The notes under the pieces were generated by a model. That model made no database searches. It was not told the DNA's origin and saw only the letters and a program-made list of their open reading frames with translations. A stretch of 64,000 nucleotides of DNA, taken from assembly GCA_052143655.1 (NCBI GenBank), contig JBKQSL010000445.1, positions 11,812-75,811 on the forward strand. Direction: 5' to 3'. Both the position numbers and the translations under genes were made by a program. The stretch comes from CAVSUR01 sp052143655 (GTDB lineage Bacteria > Actinomycetota > Actinomycetes > Streptosporangiales > Streptosporangiaceae). Shown here in pieces: positions 8,933 to 17,700 of the stretch; the first letter of the stretch is position 1, and each line of letters starts with the position of its first letter.

Positions 8933-9797
8933 CGTACCCGCTGGTCCTTGACCTTGCCGCCGACGGCGTTCCCGTTGCGGTGACCTGCCGGGTGCTGGGC
9001 TTCTCCACGCAGGCGTTCTACAAGTGGAAGAAGGATCCTGTCTGCCAGCGTGACTGGGACGACGCGCACCTGATCAACGCCGCCCTGGACATCCACCACG
9101 ATGATCCGGCGTTCGGCTACCGGCTCGTCGCCGACGAGTTGCCGGCCCGCGGCATCACTGCCGGGGAGAACCGGGTCGCGCGGCTGTGCTCCCAGCAGCA
9201 GATCTGGTCCGCGTTCGCCAAGCGCCGCGGCCTGGCCCGAAAGGCCGGGCCGCCCGTCCACGACGATCTGGTCCAGCGCCAGTTCACCGCGCAGGCCCGG
9301 ATCAGATCTGGCTGACCGACATCACCGAGCACCCCACCGCCGAGGGCAAGCTCTACCTGTGCGCGCTGAAAGACGTGTGCTCAGGCCGGATCGTCGGTTA
9401 CTCCATGGACGCCCGGATGACATCGAGCCTGGCCGTGTCCGCGCTGCGGAACGCCATCGCCCTGCGTTCGCCGGCGGGAACGGTCGTGGTCCACTCTGAC
9501 AGGGGCAGCCAGTTCCGGTCCCGCGCCTACGTCCGGACCCTGGCCAGCAACGGCCTGACCGGATCAATGGGCCGGGTCGGGGCATGCGGGGACAATGCGG
9601 CCATGGAATCGTTCTTCTCCTTGCTCCAGAAGAACGTCCTGGACCGCCAGCGCTGGGCAACCCGCGAGGAACTCCGGCTCGCGATCATCACCTGGATCGA
9701 GCGCACCTACCACCGCCGCAGGCGCCAGCGCCGCCTCGGAAAGCTCACCCCGGTCGAATATGAAATGATCCACGCAACGACCGCTCACGCGGCCTGA
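8929..9797 (+). pseudogene. IS3-family transposase OrfB, frameshifted
   Basis: Residues from 8929 give the N-terminal HTH_21-type part (FGYRLVADELPARGI). The frame ends at a stop at 9313-9315. The integrase core continues in another frame to 9797: DQIWLTDITEH (first Asp), VVHSDRGSQF (second Asp), NAAMESFF (Glu), so the DDE triad is intact. Inserting one base in the CCGGATC stretch around 9298-9303 would rejoin them. Either a single-base loss inactivated it or the sequence has an error there; OrfB is normally one frame. Confidence 0.85.
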
Positions 9798-9841
9798 CCC
9801 CGCACACCCCGCGAGTCAACAGAAGCGGGGGCAGTCCCCTT

Positions 9842-11312
9842 CGATGCCGTTGTGATGCGGCTGGTCAGGTGGTTGCGGAAGCTCGGCAACAGATGCGTTG
9901 GGTTCGCCCTGCACCGCGATACAGGGTACCGGGAAGACGAACCCTCTTTCTACGCACGCCTGGCCTTGTTCGTCTTCGCCCTGGCATTCGGTATCGAGTT
10001 GCTGCTGGTGGCCCTCGCCCTGTTCATCGTCGGCGGCGCGCTCGCGGTTGTCGCGATCGCGACGCTGAAGGGCCTTGGGCGGCAGCGGATGCGTTTCGCC
10101 GACGCGCTCGCCGCGCGCCTGGCAGGTTCGCCGGAGACGATGTGCGCGGCCCTGACCGTGCTCGGCGGCCATCCGACCGAACTCGCCCGGGGCGGCGCGC
10201 TGCTGCAGGATCTCTGCATCGCTGGCCCCCAGCCCCAGCCGGGCTATGTCGAGTACGTACCGCGCATCCCGGCTCGGCTCGCCTGGCTAAGGTCTGGCGA
10301 CGCCAGTAGAGATGCCGGGCTCCTGGCTCCTCTTTTCTCAGCAGGAGCCTTAGCCGTGGTAGCTGGCCTGCTGGGAGTCGCCGTCGCCTTGGTGCCCTAC
10401 GGACAGCGGGGCGTACCCGCCCAGGGGACGACCCTCCCCGCGACAGCGGCCGGCACCGGCAACGGTACGGTGGCGCAGGCGCAGGCGCAACAGCCCGCCA
10501 CGACTGGGACCAGCCCGGCCGGCACAGGGCCAACCGCACCTGGCCAGACCCCGTCACCATCCGGAACGAGCCCATCCAGCGCGTCCTCACCCGGCGCCTC
10601 CTCCGGAGGCCGTCCCGGGGCCGGCGGTTCCCCGGCCGGTGGGTCGCCATCCAGCGAGCCGCCAACCACTCCGGGTGGCGTCACCGCAACTCCAAACGGT
10701 CAGTACACGATCACCGTTACCTGGGCGAACAACGCTTCTAACGCCGAAGGCTTTGATGTCGACAATGGCTGCCCAGCAGGCAGCTGCGCGCCGGGTGCCA
10801 CCCTCGCCAGGACTACCCGGCTGACAACCTCAACTAGCTTCACGGTCACACCAGGGACCTACCAGTGCTTCCGGGCACGGGCGTTCGACACTGCGGGCGC
10901 GTCGGCATGGTCAGGATACGGATGCGCGTCCACGCCGGACTTCACCGTTCCCGGCACCCAGAAGTGGACAGACACCGGAGTCACCCTCACCGCAGGTGAC
11001 ACCCTGGGCATCACCGCCGCCGGACAGGTATACATCGACCCGTCGTATCCGCAGGGACCCGACGGGGATCCGTCATGCACCCCCGCGGTCAACTACAGCG
11101 CGGCAAGCGCCACGTTCCCCGCCCCGAACCTGGCATGCTGGTCCTTGGTCGGCCGCATCGGCAACGGGCCGCCATTTGAAGTTGGCAGTTCCACCTCCGT
11201 GACAGCTTCCTCAGGACGGCTCTACCTGGGCGTTAACGACGGCGACTTCTCTGACAATTCGGGTAGCTGGAATGTGCGTATCAAAATCGGTGGCCTGCCG
11301 CCGTCTCCCTAA
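9842..11312 (+). pseudogene. C-terminal half of the IS3-interrupted protein: TM, Fn3 and PA-IL-like lectin domains
   Basis: In frame with 8033-8580 once the IS and one CTT are removed. It continues the M48-like core (QRMRFADALAARLAGSPETMCAAL), with a TM pair near FALAFGIELLLVALALFIVGG, another TM (AGALAVVAGLLGVAVALVPYG), a long Pro/Ser/Thr/Gly linker, a fibronectin type III domain (WANNASNAEGFDVDN..., FRARAFDTAGASAWSGYGC) and a C-terminal domain resembling the PA-IL/LecA fold (LTAGDTLGITAAGQVYIDP..., GRLYLGVNDGDFSDNSGSW). The C-terminus is probably outside the membrane and may bind sugar. As it stands it could start only at ATG 9852 or 9855 without a clear ribosome site. Confidence 0.75.
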
Positions 11313-11491
11313 CGCGGCTGGAACCGCCCCAGGTGACTGCGGTGATGCCGTGGCGGCGCATGTGCTCGCGGTTGGCGGCGGAGTATGCCTTGTCGCCACA
11401 CGGTGGCAGGGGGGCGGGGCCGTCGTTTGCGGTGCTGGCTGTTTACTACAGGGGCCGCGTAGCGGACAGCCCGGGTATGGGTTTCCGAATA

Positions 11492-12175
11492 TCAGCCTTC
11501 CCCGGCGGTCACGCTTCCCGTCACTACTGGCTCGTCCCACAGGATGACCGGCCGCTCATAGATGCGTGCATACCAGTGGCCGTTCACCGCCCCATTCCAT
11601 TTCCATCCACGGTTGGTCAGCAGCCAGTCGAGGTGCGCTAGAGCGTTCTCTGCTTCGGCACGGTTGTCGCCCAGGCCATAAATATCCTCGGCTGCTCTTT
11701 CCGGATCCAGGTGGTCCAGGGTAATGTTGTGCCGCGCCTCATTGAGGAATCCCGAAGAAGCAACAGTCTCGGATGCCGCGCCAGGGGCTTCATCACGTAC
11801 CGCGGCGAATGTGAAATGAGAGATAGCCCCGCGTTTCACGAGCCTGGACAGCGCCATCCGCTGCCAGTGGAAACCACCCATGGTGGCCTCGACCTCACAC
11901 GTCTCAAACGTTTCCCGGCGCACTGGATACCACTGGCCGGTTTCCTGATCCTGCCATTGTGATCGGTCATCAGAGTACTTCCCGAACCCTTCCGAATCGT
12001 CTGAGGCTGACTGGCCGCGCTTAGCCAGAGCGGCGACCCCGGCGACGATCGATGCGATCAGGAATACGCTCAGCCACCACACTATCCTCGCGAAGAACCA
12101 CGCGATCCGGAAACCGAGAGTGAATATGTTTCCAATTAATTTACCCTGCTCGTATCCTTCTCGATATGACGACAT
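11492..12175 (-). CDS. Uncharacterised membrane-anchored protein
   Basis: 227 residues. ATG at 12175 has AAAGGAG eight bases upstream, so the start is firm. An N-terminal helix region is followed by one long hydrophobic segment (residues 18-48, IAWFFARIVWWLSVFLIASIV). The remainder is soluble, with a DQETGQWYPVRRETFETCEVE segment resembling a short W-rich strand and a C-terminal WLLTNRGWKWNGAVNGHWYARIYERP motif. I do not recognise the family. Its genome neighbours are a toxin-like STAND operon (divergent) and an IS-split gene. Confidence 0.65.
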   Translation of the reverse strand: MSSYREGYEQGKLIGNIFTLGFRIAWFFARIVWWLSVFLIASIVAGVAALAKRGQSASDDSEGFGKYSDDRSQWQDQETGQWYPVRRETFETCEVEATMGGFHWQRMALSRLVKRGAISHFTFAAVRDEAPGAASETVASSGFLNEARHNITLDHLDPERAAEDIYGLGDNRAEAENALAHLDWLLTNRGWKWNGAVNGHWYARIYERPVILWDEPVVTGSVTAGEG

Positions 12176-12500
12176 CCGAGGCTCCTTTCACCGGCCTACT
12201 CGACGCTGAATGTGAGCGACGACCTGCCCGCGGCGAAGCGCAGATGGTCATCTGAACTAGTCCGGTCACCTTGGGTCCCGGATCGCCGCAGCGCGGCTAC
12301 TTGTCGCTCATGGCCAGGGAGCCGCCGCCTGGCTGCCAGCCGTTCACCGGATCGTTGAGATGTCTGAGGTGAGCCACGCATCCGCTCTTCCCCCCGGTGC
12401 GCCGACATCATTACCATGTTAAGTGTGCGGTGCTCCCTGGAAATGGTCCAGAGAAAACGGCACTCCAGGACGGATTGGAAACAGGAAACCCGGTGATCCA
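12176..12500. other. Divergent intergenic region
   Basis: Separates the membrane protein (minus) and the XRE-TIR-STAND operon (plus), and must hold both promoters. An AT-richer patch, ATTACCATGTTAAGTG near 12410, could be the plus-strand promoter. No gene or clear palindrome was seen. Confidence 0.35.
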
Positions 12501-13793
12501 ATGCGGCAGATGGGGGAAGGATTCGGCGAGGAGCTGCGGCGCCGGCGGATGGCGGCCGGCCTGTCCTTGCGTGATCTCGCGGCGCTGGTGCACTACAGCC
12601 GGGGCTATCTGAGCAAGGTAGAAACCAGGCATGCACCAGCGGGCGTCCAGCTCGCGCGCCTGTGTGATGCGGCGTTGCATGCTGGTGGTGAGCTCGTTGC
12701 GCTGGCAGTACAGGACCAGCGTCAGCCGCCGGTCACCGGTGATTACTCAGGGGCCGTCTGGGCCATGACCGCAGGCCGGGGAGCGGGTAACGGCGTCAGC
12801 ATCTGGCCCGGCAGGGAACTGGGCACCGATGGATGCGCCTCCCCAGCCAGGTTCCCGCAGCCTGCCCCAGGCCCGCCCAGCGGGGACCAGGTGGAGACCA
12901 TCGCAGCCTCCTTTGACTTCTTGTTAGAGCAGCTCCGCGTAGTTGGCCAGCGGGTGAGCCCTGGAGTCGCGCTGCCTGCACTGGTTGCCCAGGCCCATAC
13001 TCTGCGGGATCTTGCCAATCTGGCTACCGGTGTTGACCAGGCGGCGCTGCTCAGGCTGGCAGCGCAGTACGCGGAGTACACCGGCTGGATGATGCAGGAA
13101 GCGGGGGATGAGAGCGCCGCCTTGTGGTGGACCAGCCAGGCTGCCCAATTCGCCGCTGCGGGCGGCGACCTTGTTATGGGTGTCTATGCGCTAGTCCGGC
13201 GTTCGCTGATATGCCTCTATCAAGAGGACCACCAGCAGACCATCCACCTGGCTCAGCTCGCACAGGCAGACGTATCGGCCCCGGCCCGGGTGCGCGGTTT
13301 GGCCGCCCTCAGGGAAGCGCAAGGGCACGCCCTGGCCGGCGCGTCCGGCGAATGTCATCGTGCTCTGGATCGGGCGCGGGCATGCCTTGCGCAAGCCGGG
13401 CAGGAGAGCGAATCCCCGGTCCTGGGCACCTCGACTGTGCCTGACCCCGCCGCGATGGCCGCCGGGTGGTGCCTGCATGACCTCGGCCACCCCGAGGAAG
13501 CGATAGCCATCCTGGGCCGGGAGATCGCTCGCATCCCCCTACTGGCACACCGATCCCGTGTCCGATACGCGGCCCGCCGGGCCCTGGCCCAGGCCACGGC
13601 TGGTGACGTGCCCGGGGCCTGCCAGCTCACCAGTGGCTTCCTCCCCGAGGCCCGTGACGTTGCCTCAGCGACCGTCCGGGTGGATCTGCGGCGGCTCGCC
13701 CGGGTGCTGGGCCGCTGGCCCTCGAATCCCGCTGTCCGTGACATTCAGCCCGCGCTCACCAGCGTCATCGCCGCTGGCCGAGCGGCCACTTAA
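12501..13793 (+). CDS. XRE regulator with TPR-like C-terminal domain
   Basis: 430 residues from ATG 12501 (ATG 12510 is also possible). Residues 5-60 are a canonical XRE helix-turn-helix (GLSLRDLAALVHYSRGYLSKVE). The remaining 300 residues are all-helical with repeated Ala/Leu pairs typical of degenerate tetratricopeptide repeats (ALVRRSLICLYQEDHQQTIHLAQLA), as in many actinobacterial sensor-regulators. It is first in an operon with TIR and STAND/WD40 genes, with a 32-bp gap to the next. A role as the operon's regulator, or as a sensor for the immune genes, is inferred from position only. Confidence 0.8.
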   Translation: MRQMGEGFGEELRRRRMAAGLSLRDLAALVHYSRGYLSKVETRHAPAGVQLARLCDAALHAGGELVALAVQDQRQPPVTGDYSGAVWAMTAGRGAGNGVSIWPGRELGTDGCASPARFPQPAPGPPSGDQVETIAASFDFLLEQLRVVGQRVSPGVALPALVAQAHTLRDLANLATGVDQAALLRLAAQYAEYTGWMMQEAGDESAALWWTSQAAQFAAAGGDLVMGVYALVRRSLICLYQEDHQQTIHLAQLAQADVSAPARVRGLAALREAQGHALAGASGECHRALDRARACLAQAGQESESPVLGTSTVPDPAAMAAGWCLHDLGHPEEAIAILGREIARIPLLAHRSRVRYAARRALAQATAGDVPGACQLTSGFLPEARDVASATVRVDLRRLARVLGRWPSNPAVRDIQPALTSVIAAGRAAT

Positions 13794-13825
13794 CACCGCC
13801 CCGGCGAGGAAAGCAGGCAATCATC

Positions 13826-14563
13826 ATGGCCAGCATCTTCATCAACTTCCGCAACCGGGACGGCGACTGGACCGCCCAGGCTCTCCGGGACACCCTCGCA
13901 GGGCGGTTCGGCGCTGAGGAGGTGTTCCTCTCTAGTGCCTCCATCCCGCCCGCGACTTATTTCGACGATGAGATGTTGCGCCAGGCAGGTAACTGCCAGG
14001 TGCTGCTGGCCCTGATCGGGCCGCAGTGGCTCACGGTTACCGACCCGGACGGGCGTCCCAAGCTGGGGGCACCTAGCGACTGGGTATCCCGGGAGATCGC
14101 GACCGCGCTGACCGCTGGCCGGCGGGTGATCCCCGTCCTGCTGGACGGTGCCAGCCACCCCCAGGCGAGTGAGCTGCCACCCCAGATCGCCGCGCTGGCC
14201 AGACTGCAGGGCCGCCGTCTGGACCGCCCCCGGTACGCGGCCGATGCGGAGGCGCTGGTGCGGGACCTCAAGGCGCTGATCCCGGACCTGCATGAAAAGC
14301 ACCCGGGACCGGCGGAGCGGCGGGGGGCTGACGTCCGTGTCACCGTTGGGCGCTCAGATGGGCAGGTGGCAGGCGTCAGCATGCCTGACGGGGGCCACTT
14401 CGACGGCCGCGTGGACGTGAAGGTCGACCAGGCAGGCCACGACAGCAGGATCGTCGGGATGGAAAAACTCGGCGGCCAAAAAAAAGTTCCAGCGGAACTG
14501 CTGGCTCACCCGGTCAGCGGGCCGCTTCCCGGTGGTGGCGGTACGGGCTCCCCGCCGCCCTAA
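13826..14563 (+). CDS. TIR-domain protein (zero-frame product)
   Basis: Residues 1-145 form a TIR domain: ASIFINFRNRDGDWTAQAL at the start, LLALIGPQWL, and SDWVSREIATAL in which E90 occupies the usual catalytic NADase glutamate position. Bacterial TIRs degrade NAD or make cyclic ADP-ribose signals during phage defence (family knowledge). Residues about 160-215 form a Gly/Asp-rich beta segment. The zero frame ends in a short Pro/Gly tail. Just before it lies an A8 run (14478-14485); in the -1 frame a membrane tail follows (separate entry). GAGGAAAG upstream serves as ribosome site. It sits between an XRE regulator and an NLR-like gene. Confidence 0.85.
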   Translation: MASIFINFRNRDGDWTAQALRDTLAGRFGAEEVFLSSASIPPATYFDDEMLRQAGNCQVLLALIGPQWLTVTDPDGRPKLGAPSDWVSREIATALTAGRRVIPVLLDGASHPQASELPPQIAALARLQGRRLDRPRYAADAEALVRDLKALIPDLHEKHPGPAERRGADVRVTVGRSDGQVAGVSMPDGGHFDGRVDVKVDQAGHDSRIVGMEKLGGQKKVPAELLAHPVSGPLPGGGGTGSPPP

Positions 14564-14712
14564 ATGTGCTGCTGGGCATTCTCGTGGCAATCCTGATCAA
14601 TGTCGTCACAGCGGGCGGTACAGGCATAGCCTCCATCGCCGGTCTGGGGGCGGCAGCCATCGGCTGGGCCGGCTGGGAAGCCTGGCGGTCGGCGTCGTCC
14701 AGGGCCAGCTGA
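14478..14712 (+). other. Putative -1 frameshift site and C-terminal membrane extension of the TIR protein
   Basis: The TIR gene reads GGC CAA AAA AAA GTT here, containing A AAA AAA in the correct phase for -1 slippage. From 14485 the -1 frame stays open for 75 codons to TGA at 14710-14712, encoding a strongly hydrophobic segment (LPAALNVLLGILVAILINVV, then IASIAGLGAAAIGWAGW). It ends 16 bp before the STAND gene. Such a segment is unlikely by chance in a random frame. Programmed frameshifting, transcript slippage, a mutation, or a one-base sequencing error would all give this picture. Confidence 0.55.
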
Positions 14713-14728
14713 CCGGCCCGAGCGCAGG

Positions 14729-17700
14729 GTGCAGGGGAAGACGTTGGAAGAACGCCGTGAGCTTTTCGACCTCCCGCTGATTGAGGAACTCACCAGCCGT
14801 GGTGATCTGGCCAGCCGGGATCCGCTGCTCGATGAGATCGAGGCGGCGCTGGCTGACCCGGACTGCCGGATCGTGCTGGTCCGCGGCCATCCTGGGTCAG
14901 GAAAGACCACCCTGATGGCGGGACTGGCCAGCCGCCACCCGGATTGGCCCCGGTATTTCATCCAGCGGGCCGGGCAGGGCAGCGGAATCCGCAGCAACGA
15001 TGGCAGCCTGGCCTCCTTTCTGACGGTCATCGGGCTGCAACTCGCGGCGAGCCGTCCTGGCCTCTTCCCCGACAGCTCCCAGGAACTCGACCTGGACGTG
15101 GACGTCGTAGCCAGGCACGTCGCCCCTGGCGCGAGAGTGGAAGCGCTCCGGGTGGAACGGATGCTGCTCCATCCCTTCCGCAGCTTCGCCGCGAGGGTCC
15201 GCCTTTCCGTGGACATTCTGCAGGGGCAAGCCATCGGGCTCGCCATCCGCGAGATCGGGGACGCCGCGCTGGTCAGCCCAGGCGCACTGGAGATACCCGC
15301 CCTGATCGAACCCTTGGAGATCCTGCGGCAAAGTCAGCCCGGCGGGCAGATCGTGGTCCTCATAGACGGCCTGGACGAACTGCGAGTCCGGGACGCCCCG
15401 GTCAACGTCGGGGAGTGGCTCGCCGAACACCCGCGGCTACATCCCAACCTTCGTTTCGTCGTGGCCAGCCGCGACGACAGCGAACGCCTTGACACGCTGC
15501 GTCAGGAGCACGAGGACTGTCTCCGCGAGGTGGATGCCAGCACGGACGCACAGTCCGCTGTCCAGCAGTACGCGGCGAATGTCAGCGCCAAAGCCCACGT
15601 CGCCCGGATTCTCCAGGCCCACAGCCGCCACCCGGAATGGTTCGCGTACCGCGCAGCCCTGAAGGCGGAAGGGATATTCCAGTATGTTGCGTTCCTGGAC
15701 CGGGCACTGGCCGCAGTGGCCACTGAAGGGCCCGGCGCACCAGACCTCGACTGGCTATGGTCCGGCGACGAGGCAGGCTGGCCAAACGGTGTCGGCGGCC
15801 TGTACGCGGCGTTCATGCTGCGGATCAAGGACCAGGTCCAGAAGCTGACCGCGACCCGGGACGCCTGGGACCAGGTTTACCGCCCGCTGCTCGGCCTGCT
15901 GCTCGTCGCACATGCGCCGCTCACCGCCGCCCAGCTCGCAGCGTTTGGGGGAATTGATCCCGAGGGCGCCGCAGCTACGGGTGAGTCCTGCGATACCGCG
16001 CTGCTCCGGCTCGGCCAGTTCCTCGAGGGCGATCCCGACAGGGGATACCGCTTCTTCCACAGCTCGGTAGCCGACTATGTCGCCAGCCCCTCCGCCCGTG
16101 CGTCGCTCCGGTCCGACGGAGATACCTCCCACCAGCAGATCACCGAATACGCGCTGACCCGTCATCGGCGGGCGGGCAACTGGAAAGCCGCTGACCCCTA
16201 TCTGCGCACGTTCCTCGCCCCGCATGCCGCTGCTGCCAGACGGCTCGACGATCTGTTGGAGGATCCGCGCTACCTCGCCGCGGCTGACCCGACGGAGTTG
16301 CTGGCCACGCTCGGGAACGCCCAGCGGGCCGCGGCCATCGCAACTCTCTACCGGCGGGCCGCACCGGGCTTCCGGGCGCACGACGAACCGGCCGCCCTTG
16401 CCCATCTGGAACTGTATGCACGCGAGGCCGGCGAGCATGACTTCGCCGCGCGGGTCGCCGCGATACCCGGGCAGCGGCCATGGGCAATGGCCTGGACGAA
16501 CCGGGGGCGGCTGCCTATCCGCGGGGTGATCGGCAGGCACGAGGCTGGGATCGCCGCGATCGCTGCCGCGTGGGATGACCACGGGGCGCCGCTGGTCCTG
16601 ACTGGCGGTGACGACGGCCAGGTCGGTGTCTGGGATCCGCGCAAGGGCACGCTGGTGCGACCGCCGCTGGTGCCTGCCGGCGGACGGTCTGGCGCGGTGA
16701 CCGCGCTGGCCGTCGGCCAGCTGCGGACAGGACAGGCGTTCGTGGTGTCGGGCGCCTGGGACGGGACGGTCCGTGCCTGGAATGTGCCTGCCCGCCGCTC
16801 CCTGTGCGCGCCGCTGGCAGGTGCCGAGAACGCTGGCAGCGCGAGGGCCGTCGGCGCAATCGACGACGGCTCCTCGGCCGGTGTGCTTGCCGCCATCTGC
16901 GAGACTTCCGGCGGCATACGGCCCTGGAACCTGGAAACTGGCGCTCCGCTCGGGCCACCCATCCCGGTCGACGACCTTACTCTCGCGACAATCGGGACGG
17001 CTGCCGGACGGGTGCTGATCGCTGCTGCTTCAGTGGCCGGCGCAGTCTGCCAGGTACGTGTCTGGGACGCCATCACGGGGCAGCCAGCCGGCCCTGCCCT
17101 GCAGACCGAGGAACAGCCATTCGAAGCCCTGGCAATCGGCGAACTCAGCGGTGCGGCGATCATCGCCGTGGCCGACACCGCCCTCGGGGTGCAGCTCTTC
17201 GATCCGGAAACGGGGGCTGCCCGGAGCAAACGCCGGGTGTGGTGGGATGACGGCATCAAGGCGCTGGCCATCGGCGTTCTTGGCGGCAGGACGGTTCTCG
17301 CTGCGGGCGGAGACGCCGGGCTGATCAGGGTCTGGGACATGATCACCTGGCGCCCCCTGGGAAAGCCGGTGACAGCCCATCAGGATGGGCGGCTCGCGGC
17401 GCTCACGATCCGGTCCGGCGTCCTGCTGTCTGCCGGAATAGACCGGGTGACCGCCGATATCCCACTCAGCGGAGCTGAGACCATCCGCCACACCACCGCC
17501 GAGCCGGCCGTGCTGCGGTGGGCCTACAGCGAGAAAGACGGGCTGCACCACCCGGCGACTGTCGCACGGCCCAGGCATGAAGTAACGAGTCTCGCCTCCA
17601 GCCGGGCCCGTAACTCCCCAATCGCCTGCTGTGACGGGCATCGCGTGAGGTTGCTCGACGGTGCCAGCGGCGCTGCCACTGCCAAGCCAATGTTCGGATC

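Larger units (their letters stand above)
8581..9838 (+). mobile_element. IS3-family insertion sequence, 1258 bp
   Basis: Ends are imperfect inverted repeats: the left begins GGGACTGCCCC and reaches GTTGACTC, and the reverse complement of the right end matches at 22 of the first 26 positions. A 3-bp direct repeat CTT (8578-8580 and 9839-9841) flanks it, as expected for IS3 transposition. It carries OrfA and OrfB in the usual overlap; OrfB has a frame break. The host gene is split cleanly, so this insertion is probably recent. Confidence 0.9.
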
